Made by a program: the position numbers and the translations under genes
Shown here: one piece after another, positions 1 to 5,577 of the stretch
How positions within the stretch are numbered: position 1 is the stretch's first letter
How the letters are laid out: every line of letters begins with the position of its first letter
NCBI GenBank assembly: GCA_002314645.1
Contig: DCGS01000025.1
Location: 1 to 7,594, forward strand
DNA from: Ruminococcaceae bacterium UBA1772
GTDB lineage: Bacteria; Bacillota; Clostridia; Oscillospirales; Acutalibacteraceae
Reading direction: 5' to 3'
Length of the DNA stretch: 7,594 nucleotides
The notes under the pieces: generated by a model
What the model was told of the DNA's origin: nothing
What the model saw: only the letters and a program-made list of their open reading frames with translations
Database searches by the model: none

Positions 1-645
1 GGCGCATCAGATGACCTAGCATCTGGACAGTCAACATTCATGGTTGAAATGTCCGAGATTGCAAGCATCCTTAAGAATGCAACAAAGGACAGCCTCATAA
101 TCCTTGATGAAATTGGTAGAGGTACTTCCACATTCGACGGTATGAGTATTGCAAAGGCAGTACTTGAATACGTGGCAAACAAAATAGGTGCAAAGACACT
201 CTTTGCTACCCACTACCACGAACTTACCGAAATGGAAGATGAGACTGAAGGAATAAAGAACTACAACATTGCTTGTAAGAAACGTGGAGATGACATCATC
301 TTCCTTCGTCGTATTGTTCGTGGTCCTGCAGACGGCAGCTATGGTATTGAAGTAGCAAAGCTTGCAGGTGTTCCAAACCCTGTCGTTAAGCGTGCACGTG
401 AAGTGCTTGAGCAGATTGTTGCTGTTCAGGGTGGTATTACTAACGAAGCATCTAAAATGCTTGCTGGAATGGGCGACGTAGATGCCTACTACGGTGGTCA
501 AGATGAAAGCATGCAAATGTCTTTCGGTAATTCTGAAAAGGATTCAATAATTACTGAACTTCAAAATCTTGACGTTAACACCTTAACTCCAATTGAGGCA
601 ATGCAGCTTCTTTACGACCTTAACAAGAAAGCTAAAGAAATCTAA
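1..645 (+). CDS. mutS: DNA mismatch repair protein MutS, C-terminal part (5' end outside window)
   Basis: This is the last 214 residues of MutS, the ATPase that recognises mismatched bases and recruits MutL. The reading frame is open from base 1, so the mismatch-binding domains and the Walker A loop lie upstream of the window. Visible from fragment residue 1 is the signature stretch DDLASGQSTFMVEMSEIA. The Walker B segment follows as LIILDEIGRGTSTFDG, with D36-E37 as the Mg/catalytic acidic pair, and then the H-loop LFATHYHEL with H71. Near the C-terminus, QMSF (residues 172-175) resembles the beta-clamp-binding motif that follows the ATPase domain in Gram-positive MutS. The protein ends in a short helical segment, TPIEAMQLLYDLNKKAKEI, typical of the family. 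It lies 20 bp upstream of mutL in the same direction, so co-transcription is likely. Identification is very secure; nothing looks broken apart from the window edge. Confidence 0.97.
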   Translation, partial: GASDDLASGQSTFMVEMSEIASILKNATKDSLIILDEIGRGTSTFDGMSIAKAVLEYVANKIGAKTLFATHYHELTEMEDETEGIKNYNIACKKRGDDIIFLRRIVRGPADGSYGIEVAKLAGVPNPVVKRAREVLEQIVAVQGGITNEASKMLAGMGDVDAYYGGQDESMQMSFGNSEKDSIITELQNLDVNTLTPIEAMQLLYDLNKKAKEI

Positions 646-653
646 TTTTGAAT

Positions 654-660
654 GGAGGTG
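654..660 (+). promoter_or_regulatory. Ribosome binding site of mutL (fixes the GTG start at 666)
   Basis: GGAGGTG lies five bases before GTG 666. A longer reading from TTG 648 would place this Shine-Dalgarno inside the coding sequence and add six residues (MNGGVL) that MutL proteins do not carry. With GTG 666 the protein begins MAKINVLPKHIADLIAAGEV, the normal MutL N-terminus. Confidence 0.85.
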
Positions 661-665
661 TACTT

Positions 666-2621
666 GTGGCAAAGATAAACGTTTTACCAAAGCATATTGC
701 AGACCTTATTGCAGCTGGTGAGGTCGTTGAAAGACCTGCGTCAGTTGTAAAGGAACTCATGGAAAACGCCATTGACGCAGGTGCAACTTCCGTAACAGTT
801 GAAATAAAGCGCGGAGGTATTACATACATCCGCATAACAGACAACGGCTCTGGAATTCTCCGCGAAGACATTCGCAACGCATTCAAGAGCCATGCCACAA
901 GTAAAATATGCAATGAGGACGACCTCCTTGCAATTGGCACCCTTGGCTTCCGTGGTGAGGCACTTGCCTCAATTGCAGCGGTTGCAAGAGTCGACGTTCT
1001 AACAAGAACGGCAGATTCTGAAATTGGAACCGTCTACAAAATTGAAGGCTCAGAAGAAAAGTTACTTGACGACGCAGGTTGTCCACTTGGCACAACCATT
1101 GTAGTTAAGGACATTTTCTTCAACACCCCAGCTCGTATGAAGTTCCTTAAAAAGGATGTAACTGAAGGAAACTCCGTTGCGGGTGTCGTAGACAGAATTG
1201 CTCTTTCACATCCTGAGGTTTCAATTCGCTTCATAAGAGATGACAAGCAGCAGCTTGTAACAACTGGTAACGGCAAACTCCAGTCTGCCGTATACTCAGT
1301 ATTTGGAAAAGACTTTGCAAATGGTCTCATTGAAACCGCATATGAACTTGACGGCATTAAGGTACACGGACTCGTGTCTCTTCCTGCTGCATCTCGTTCA
1401 AACAGATCTATGCAGTTCTTCTTCCTTAACGGACGCCTTGTAAAGAGCGGCACCGCTTGTGCAGCCCTTGAACAGGCATACAAGAATGCAATAATGGTAG
1501 GAAGGTTCCCTTCCTGTGTACTTAACATAGAAACACCTCTTGACTGCGTAGATGTAAACGTTCACCCAGCAAAAACAGAGGTTCGTTTTGAAAATGAAAA
1601 GCGTATTTTTGATGCAGTCTACTATGCAACAAAAAACGTTTTAGAAGAGAAGGACAAGCCAACTAAAATTGAGCTTGCACAAAAGGAATTAAATAATCCA
1701 CTTACCATTCCAAAGACAAGTGGAAATCAAATGTATTTAGACTCAAAAGCTGTAGTCCGTGAAAAGGCAGAAATACCAAAGAAGAACCCAGACTTTTGGT
1801 CAACAGAGCTTCCAAAGGAATGGAAGAAGGCCGAACAAAAATTGCCCGAGGAAAAAAAGCCTGAGCCACCAAAGCCTTTCGTCCGTCAGGAAGAAAAGAA
1901 GGTTGAAGAAAAGGTTGAGCCTCGAGTGGAACCACAGGTGGAAGAGAAGCCAGTGGAAACTATTGTGCCTTCGTACGATTCAACTCTTGAAGCCGTACCA
2001 AGCCTCAGCCCAGAGGTTACTCGCATTCGTGCTGAGAACAGGGTGGTGGAAGCACCAGACTTTAAGATAATTGGCGAGGCATTCAAGACATACATTCTTG
2101 TTGAATGCGAGGGGAAAATGCTGGTAGTCGACAAGCATGCGGCCCACGAAAGAATGCTCTTTGAACAACTTCGTTCAGAGAACGGTGACGTTAAGTCGCA
2201 AATGCTTCTTGACCCGGTTGTGGTAACTCTCTCCAAGGAGGAATATTCTGCACTTCTTCAAAACCGCGAAATCCTTCTAAAGTCAGGCTACGACATTTCT
2301 GACTTCGGTCCTGGCACAGTCGTTGTTCGTGAATGTCCTTGTATGCTCATTGAAGAGGACATGAAGGCTATTGTTGAAGAAATTGCAGGACACCTTCTAA
2401 GGTCCTCAGCGCCAGTCCCTGAAAAGCTCGACTGGATTTACCACAACACTGCTTGCCGTGCAGCCATAAAGGCGGGAGACAAGACGTCTCCATATGAGCT
2501 CGAGAAGTTCGTAGAACACCTTCTCTCACACCCATATATCCGCTACTGCCCACACGGCCGCCCTGTAAAAATTGAACTTACAAAGCAGGAACTTGAAAAG
2601 CAGTTTGGAAGAATACTCTAA
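666..2621 (+). CDS. mutL: DNA mismatch repair protein MutL (endonuclease type)
   Basis: MutL couples mismatch recognition by MutS to strand cleavage and repair. At 651 residues it has the usual length. The N-terminal GHKL ATPase domain (about 1-330) shows motif I ELMENAIDAG (E33 general base, N34 Mg ligand), motif II DNGSG (59-63) and motif III GTLGFRGEALASI (91-103). A low-complexity linker rich in E, K, P and V covers roughly residues 390-440. The C-terminal domain carries the nicking-endonuclease motif DKHAAHERMLFE (489-500), which fits DQHA(X2)E(X4)E with Q changed to K. It also has ACR (596-598) and the metal-binding CPHGRP (628-633), so it should be an active endonuclease like Bacillus MutL rather than E. 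coli MutL, which relies on MutH. QMLLDP (512-517) sits where Bacillus MutL has its clamp-binding QEMIVP. The GTG start is chosen by the Shine-Dalgarno at 654. The gene follows mutS closely and ends at an intrinsic terminator. Confidence 0.97.
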   Translation: MAKINVLPKHIADLIAAGEVVERPASVVKELMENAIDAGATSVTVEIKRGGITYIRITDNGSGILREDIRNAFKSHATSKICNEDDLLAIGTLGFRGEALASIAAVARVDVLTRTADSEIGTVYKIEGSEEKLLDDAGCPLGTTIVVKDIFFNTPARMKFLKKDVTEGNSVAGVVDRIALSHPEVSIRFIRDDKQQLVTTGNGKLQSAVYSVFGKDFANGLIETAYELDGIKVHGLVSLPAASRSNRSMQFFFLNGRLVKSGTACAALEQAYKNAIMVGRFPSCVLNIETPLDCVDVNVHPAKTEVRFENEKRIFDAVYYATKNVLEEKDKPTKIELAQKELNNPLTIPKTSGNQMYLDSKAVVREKAEIPKKNPDFWSTELPKEWKKAEQKLPEEKKPEPPKPFVRQEEKKVEEKVEPRVEPQVEEKPVETIVPSYDSTLEAVPSLSPEVTRIRAENRVVEAPDFKIIGEAFKTYILVECEGKMLVVDKHAAHERMLFEQLRSENGDVKSQMLLDPVVVTLSKEEYSALLQNREILLKSGYDISDFGPGTVVVRECPCMLIEEDMKAIVEEIAGHLLRSSAPVPEKLDWIYHNTACRAAIKAGDKTSPYELEKFVEHLLSHPYIRYCPHGRPVKIELTKQELEKQFGRIL

Positions 2622-2627
2622 AAGATT

Positions 2628-2658
2628 ACTCACCGTACAATGTGCGGTGAGTTTTTTT
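2628..2658 (+). terminator. Intrinsic terminator after mutL
   Basis: The arms ACTCACCG (2628-2635) and CGGTGAGT (2645-2652) are perfect complements. The pairing continues inward through a T-G wobble, A-T and C-G to give an 11-bp stem with a three-base loop. A run of seven T (2652-2658) follows directly. The terminator begins seven bases after the mutL stop and should close the mutS-mutL transcript, insulating it from the accessory genes. Confidence 0.92.
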
Positions 2659-2662
2659 ATCC

Positions 2663-2692
2663 TTGCATAATATACTCCCAGAGGAGTATACT
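2663..2692 (+). promoter_or_regulatory. Candidate promoter of the DUF3990-like/XRE operon
   Basis: TTGCAT (2663-2668, half match to the -35 consensus) and TATACT (2687-2692, five of six to the -10) are separated by 18 bp. Transcription would then start near 2699, very close to the Shine-Dalgarno at 2699-2705, which is a weakness of this reading. The alternative is CATAAT (2666-2671) as -10 with a start near 2678; its -35 would fall in the terminator stem and is poor. In either reading the palindrome at 2671-2690 overlaps the promoter. Confidence 0.45.
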
Positions 2693-2711
2693 TTATAAAG
2701 AGGTGAGTATA
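2671..2711. promoter_or_regulatory. Palindromic operator-like block before the DUF3990-like gene
   Basis: A perfect 8-bp inverted repeat, TATACTCC (2671-2678) and GGAGTATA (2683-2690), has a four-base centre. A second perfect palindrome, CTTTATAAAG (2691-2700), abuts it. A third copy of the half-site, GAGTATA (2705-2711), overlaps the end of the Shine-Dalgarno and the first base of the ATG, exactly 21 bp from the copy at 2684-2690. Two-turn spacing puts both copies on the same DNA face. The likely ligand is the XRE-type protein of the same operon, but that is inference. The repeats could also act in RNA, since TATACTC can pair with either GAGTATA copy. Confidence 0.6.
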
Positions 2712-3388
2712 TGCAGAAGACAATTTATCACGGTTCAAATAAAAAGATTGAGACACCTATTTTCGGAGCGGGTAAACCGTATAACGACTATGGGCTTGGC
2801 TTCTATTGCACTGAGGACCTTAACATGGCAAAAGAATGGGGTGTAACACTCACTTCAAATGGCTATGCAAATGAATACAAGCTAGAAATGGAAGGACTTA
2901 AAGTTCTTAACCTTAATTCACCTGAATATAACATGCTTCACTGGCTCTGCATACTTCTTGAAAACAGAACCTTTGACATATATTCTCCACTTGGTCTTGA
3001 AGCGTACGAGTATATACTTGAAAACTTCATGGTCCCATATGAAAAGTATGACGTAATAATTGGATATAGAGCAGATGACAGTTATTTCTCATTTGCTAAC
3101 GACTTTTTAAATGGTTCCATTTCATACAGGCAACTTTGCACAGCAATGAAGCTTGGTAACCTTGGAGAGCAAATAGTTCTTAAAAGTAAAAAGGCATATA
3201 AAAATCTGACATTCAAAAATGCATACAGAGCTTCAAAAGAGGAATGGTACCCAAAGAAGGAACACAGGGACCTTAAGGCCCGTCGTGACTATCTGGACTC
3301 AGAAAGGCATAGACGTCAAAAGGGTGACATTTTTGTTGCAGACATAATAGATGAGGAGATGAAAGGAAATGATCCACGCTTACAGTGA
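2711..3388 (+). CDS. DUF3990-like protein, putative ADP-ribosyltransferase-fold effector or toxin
   Basis: This 225-residue protein has no signal peptide or membrane segment, so it should be cytoplasmic. Its N-terminus, TIYHGSNKKIETPIFGAG, followed by YGLGFYCTEDLNMAKEWG, matches what I know of the DUF3990 family, which has been placed in the ADP-ribosyltransferase superfamily. The candidate active-site triad is H7 (YHGS), Y32 (GLGFY) and E153 or Q154 (GNLGEQIVLKS), in the order of an H-Y-E/Q transferase. YDVIIGYRADDSYFSFANDF (113-132) is another family-like block. The tail from about 165 is basic and charged and ends DEEMKGNDPRLQ. A Shine-Dalgarno AGAGGTG (2699-2705) supports the ATG. It is the first gene of an operon, and its end overlaps the XRE gene by 20 bp. 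The overlap suggests coupled translation and a functional partnership, possibly toxin with antitoxin. The small DUF3791 gene I associate with this family is not seen here. The target is unknown; the family call is fairly sure, the enzymatic activity is not shown. Confidence 0.85.
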   Translation: MQKTIYHGSNKKIETPIFGAGKPYNDYGLGFYCTEDLNMAKEWGVTLTSNGYANEYKLEMEGLKVLNLNSPEYNMLHWLCILLENRTFDIYSPLGLEAYEYILENFMVPYEKYDVIIGYRADDSYFSFANDFLNGSISYRQLCTAMKLGNLGEQIVLKSKKAYKNLTFKNAYRASKEEWYPKKEHRDLKARRDYLDSERHRRQKGDIFVADIIDEEMKGNDPRLQ

Positions 3389-3986
3389 ACTCTACTTGCA
3401 AAAGGCAAAGCAGACAATGGCTTCAATGTTTGACACTGCTGTAAATCAAGCGGGTATGGAACTCACAGATTTCTACGAACTGTTCCTGGATTCCGACCTT
3501 CCTTTACGTCTTGAGGTGGGCGATTCATCTCTTCTAGCAGGACATTCAGGCATTGAACTTGCCGAAATGGTTCTTGAAAGAAAAATAGACGTAACGCCAA
3601 ACTTCTCAAGGTCAATCGAGTATTGGCTTGGCACAGTGCTTGCCCACTTTCAATGGGAAACTGGCCTTTCATTTCATGAAATAAATAAATACGTTTCAGT
3701 AGTAGAAATTGCGTCTATGTACACGCCTTTTCATGAAATGGACATTTCCCATTTTATTGATTCCCTTTCAACAACAATAAACGAAAGAAGGGGCGCAACA
3801 AAGCTAAAAAGAAAAAGGACAGACCAAGGTCTGTCCCAAAGTGAACTTGCAACCCTTTCTTCTATTCCTGTTCGCACTATCCAACAGTACGAACAGCGTC
3901 AGAAGAACATAAATAAAGCAAGTGCAGAATATTTAATTTCTCTTTCCAAGGCGCTTCATTGCGCCCCACAGGATTTGCTTGAATGA
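3369..3986 (+). CDS. XRE-type helix-turn-helix protein, putative antitoxin/autoregulator partner
   Basis: This 205-residue protein has two parts. Residues 145-205 form a clear XRE/Cro-type DNA-binding domain: SQSELATLSSIPVRTIQQYE has SQSELA (156-161) as helix 2 and VRTIQQYEQR (168-177) as the recognition helix, and the domain ends in ALHCAPQDLLE. Residues 1-140 are mostly helical and unnamed, with conserved-looking blocks AGHSGIELAEMVLE (57-70), RSIEYWLGTVLAHFQWETGL (81-100) and MYTPFHEMDISHF (117-129). I recall this N-terminal pattern beside DUF3990 genes in Clostridia. The ATG lies inside the end of the upstream gene (20-bp overlap, different frame), with GAGGAG ten bases before it. The overlap points to coupled translation. 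The toxin-first order resembles HigBA, and an ART-fold toxin with an XRE partner recalls RES-Xre pairs; the antitoxin role and binding to the palindrome at 2671 are inference. The codons for KLKRKRTDQGLSQ also carry the minus-strand terminator at 3806-3836. Confidence 0.9.
   Translation: MIHAYSELYLQKAKQTMASMFDTAVNQAGMELTDFYELFLDSDLPLRLEVGDSSLLAGHSGIELAEMVLERKIDVTPNFSRSIEYWLGTVLAHFQWETGLSFHEINKYVSVVEIASMYTPFHEMDISHFIDSLSTTINERRGATKLKRKRTDQGLSQSELATLSSIPVRTIQQYEQRQKNINKASAEYLISLSKALHCAPQDLLE
3806..3836 (-). terminator. Intrinsic terminator of the minus-strand regulator gene, inside the convergent XRE gene
   Basis: Read on the minus strand, GGACAGACC and GGTCTGTCC are perfect 9-bp complements separated by TT. 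Realistically this gives an 8-bp stem with a four-base loop. TTTTTCTTTTT follows at once (plus-strand 3816 down to 3806). This is the textbook layout of an intrinsic terminator, about 150 bases after the regulator's stop codon. On the plus strand the A-rich run precedes the hairpin, so it would not terminate the XRE gene. Confidence 0.75.
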
Positions 3987-5390
3987 CTATTCCACATAAG
4001 GAACAATGAAGTTTTCAATTGTGTTTCGAAGTTTCTCGTGGTAAATGACAAAGTGGATAGTTGGCGCATTTGTCTTTGTAATAATGAGCCACTTGTTCTT
4101 GCAAATTGTGAATTTCATATTTTTGAATGTCTTTGTAAGGTGGTCGTTGTCCAGTTCTTTTATGTTGTCACCTTCAAGTTCAAGTTCCTTCTTTTTGAAC
4201 TCTTCAAATTCACTTATACGAGATTCATCATAAATGTCCATAAGAGGAGAGGCCTTCTTAAGAAGTGCTTCTTCTCTTTCTTTGTATATAGAAATTTCAT
4301 TCTTCTTACTTGTGAAGTAGTAGCTTGCCTTGTCATGCTGGCCGCGGATACCCGAGCCTGAAAGTGCAGCAACCTCAGAAGTGTAGAGTGTGTGGTAAAA
4401 AAACTGGCTTGTTGGCTGTGTGAAATAGTAAGGTGAAATTTGACCTGTCATGTACATTGGAATCCAGCTTTCAAGTCCTAAAAGAAGCTCGTTGAATGGC
4501 CTGTCTAAATTGTGAACTATGTTTATGTGAAGTCCCTTTTTTAGACTCATGGCAATTGCAATCATCCACTTCTTTCCGAAATCCATGTCCTTTGACATGT
4601 CTTCCATTGGCATGTCGTTAAACATAAAAATGGTGCCGGAATTCTTTGACAGTACGGTTGTTTTAAAGAAGTCAATTTCACCCTCTTTAAGCTCTTCAAG
4701 GCCGTAGTACATCTTAGATGATGGAATTTGGAAAGGTACCGTTGGAACCTTTATTTTGTCAAACTTTATTGTAGTTATGTATTCGTTCAAATCAAAGTCG
4801 TCAAGCTTTTCAAGGAAGGCTTCAATTGGTACAACCTGTTCAGAATTTTTAACAAGCCATGTCTTAAGCAATTCATAACTCGCACCCAAATATTCCTCTG
4901 GTTCCTTCTTGAGAATGCTTGCAATTAATTTAACTTCACTGTCTGCTGTGTAAGTAGTAGTTATGTATTTACAAATTAAGTCAACAAAGGAGTTTACATC
5001 TGCAGGATTTCTTTTGCCTGAGCAGATTCTGGAAAAATAGGAGCTTGAAAGACCTAATGCCTTTGAAATATCATTAGTGTTTATTTCAAGTGTTTCAACC
5101 AAGGTGTTTGTATTAATTCGTATTACTTCAAAGTCCTCGGCATTGTCACCATATGATTCTTTGAAGTCGTTCCAAACAGCTTCAGAGGAAAGAGCAATTC
5201 CTTTATCATTTGCCATTTCCACTATTCCAGTAACAAGATCCTTAAGCTGCTTGCTTCCAAAGCTTGGCAAACGCTCTCCAGTGTGATATCTACTGATGGT
5301 TGCGGCAGCAAGTCCAGTTCTTTCAGCAAGTTCTTTTGTAGTTGTACCCAAAAGGCTTAGGTACTTGTCTAAGACTTCTTTAAATTCCAT
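3987..5390 (-). CDS. Transcriptional regulator with two N-terminal HTH units and a large unnamed C-terminal domain
   Basis: This 467-residue protein is a probable DNA-binding regulator. Residues 5-60 form an XRE-type domain, with TTKELAERTGLAAATISRYH at 16-36 as helix 2, turn and recognition helix. Residues 93-143 look like a second unit: TNDISKALGLSSSYFSRICS (105-124) followed by GKRNPAD. Residues 145-220 appear helical. The rest is a mixed alpha/beta region that I cannot assign, with striking blocks FGKKWMIAIAMSLKKGLHIN (271-290), IVHNLDRPFNELLLGLESW (291-309) and PMYMTGQISPYYF (311-323). It may be a sensor or ligand domain. Its A-L-x-x-G-h-x-I pattern weakly recalls phospholipase-D-like sensor folds, at low confidence. 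There is no membrane segment. The ATG has AAGGAG six bases upstream (plus-strand 5397-5402). The gene is divergent from the exported-protein operon and shares a 187-bp region with it. Its stop codon abuts that of the convergent XRE gene. The promoter at 5450-5478 overlaps operator-like repeats, so autoregulation is likely. Confidence 0.88.
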   Translation of the reverse strand: MEFKEVLDKYLSLLGTTTKELAERTGLAAATISRYHTGERLPSFGSKQLKDLVTGIVEMANDKGIALSSEAVWNDFKESYGDNAEDFEVIRINTNTLVETLEINTNDISKALGLSSSYFSRICSGKRNPADVNSFVDLICKYITTTYTADSEVKLIASILKKEPEEYLGASYELLKTWLVKNSEQVVPIEAFLEKLDDFDLNEYITTIKFDKIKVPTVPFQIPSSKMYYGLEELKEGEIDFFKTTVLSKNSGTIFMFNDMPMEDMSKDMDFGKKWMIAIAMSLKKGLHINIVHNLDRPFNELLLGLESWIPMYMTGQISPYYFTQPTSQFFYHTLYTSEVAALSGSGIRGQHDKASYYFTSKKNEISIYKEREEALLKKASPLMDIYDESRISEFEEFKKKELELEGDNIKELDNDHLTKTFKNMKFTICKNKWLIITKTNAPTIHFVIYHEKLRNTIENFIVPYVE

Positions 5391-5449
5391 ATGAAACTCC
5401 TTAAATACATGTATAAATAAAAATTTATATGTAAAATTATATAAAATTA

Positions 5450-5478
5450 AGTATAATTACCAATTTGGTCATTGTCAA
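5450..5478 (-). promoter_or_regulatory. Near-consensus sigma-A promoter of the two-HTH regulator
   Basis: On the minus strand, TTGACA (plus-strand 5473-5478, perfect -35) and TATACT (5450-5455, five of six to the -10) are separated by exactly 17 bp. The transcript would start near 5443, giving an untranslated leader of about 50 bases. That leader contains the 10-bp palindrome ATACATGTAT (5405-5414) and the AAGGAG ribosome binding site. It is the strongest promoter match in the window. Confidence 0.8.
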
Positions 5479-5488
5479 TTTGGTAATT
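5455..5488. promoter_or_regulatory. Operator-like repeats over the divergent promoter region
   Basis: AATTACCAA (5455-5463) and TTGGTAATT (5480-5488) are perfect 9-bp inverted repeats 16 bp apart. CAATTTGGT also occurs twice as a direct repeat (5461-5469 and 5476-5484), 15 bp apart. The first direct copy is part of the near-palindrome ACCAATTTGGT (5459-5469). The elements cover the -35 and spacer of the minus-strand promoter, so binding should block it. The regulator's two HTH units suit a composite site of this kind. For the rightward genes only weak promoter candidates are visible, such as TTGTCA (5472-5477) with a poor -10, or TATGAT (5511-5516) without a good -35, so activation may be needed. 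Confidence 0.6.
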
Positions 5489-5535
5489 CCGTTGTAAGGT
5501 ATGCTATTTATATGATAACTTTAAAAATGTATTGT

Positions 5536-5555
5536 GGTATTTTGTCTAAAATACC
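5536..5555 (+). repeat. Perfect hairpin/palindrome in the leader of the secreted-protein gene
   Basis: GGTATTTT (5536-5543) and AAAATACC (5548-5555) are perfect 8-bp complements around GTCT, ending 22 bases before the GTG start at 5578. It could be an RNA hairpin in the 5' leader or a DNA operator. There is no T-tract after it, so it is not an intrinsic terminator. It would fall in coding sequence only if the less likely ATG 5512 were the true start. Confidence 0.45.
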
Positions 5556-5577
5556 CAAAGAAGTTATAGGAAAGAAA

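Noticed and set aside
31..516. 161-codon open frame on the minus strand opposite mutS
   Set aside because: It lies wholly antisense to a certain mutS reading frame, has no ribosome binding site of note and encodes a low-complexity, Cys/Asn/Thr-rich product. It is a codon-bias shadow.
648..665. TTG start for mutL giving an extra MNGGVL
   Set aside because: The extension would contain the GGAGGTG ribosome binding site itself, and MutL families start at the residues encoded from GTG 666.
1034..1528. 164-codon open frame on the minus strand opposite mutL
   Set aside because: It is antisense to the GHKL domain of mutL and the product has no recognisable features. It is a shadow frame.
3009..3018. 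Palindrome AGTATATACT inside the DUF3990-like gene, containing the operator half-site
   Set aside because: Several 10-bp palindromes are expected by chance in a window of this size, and TATACTC also occurs once inside mutL, so a regulatory role is not supported.
4003..4022. Possible plus-strand hairpin (ACAATGAA / TTCAATTGT) just after the XRE gene
   Set aside because: The stem is AT-rich with a bulge and only GTTT follows, so it is too weak to call a terminator.
4260..4273. AAGAAG-TG-CTTCTT hairpin followed by a pyrimidine run, a possible plus-strand terminator
   Set aside because: The stem is short and AT-rich, the tract is broken by C residues, and it lies in the coding sequence of the regulator. 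It was not convincing.
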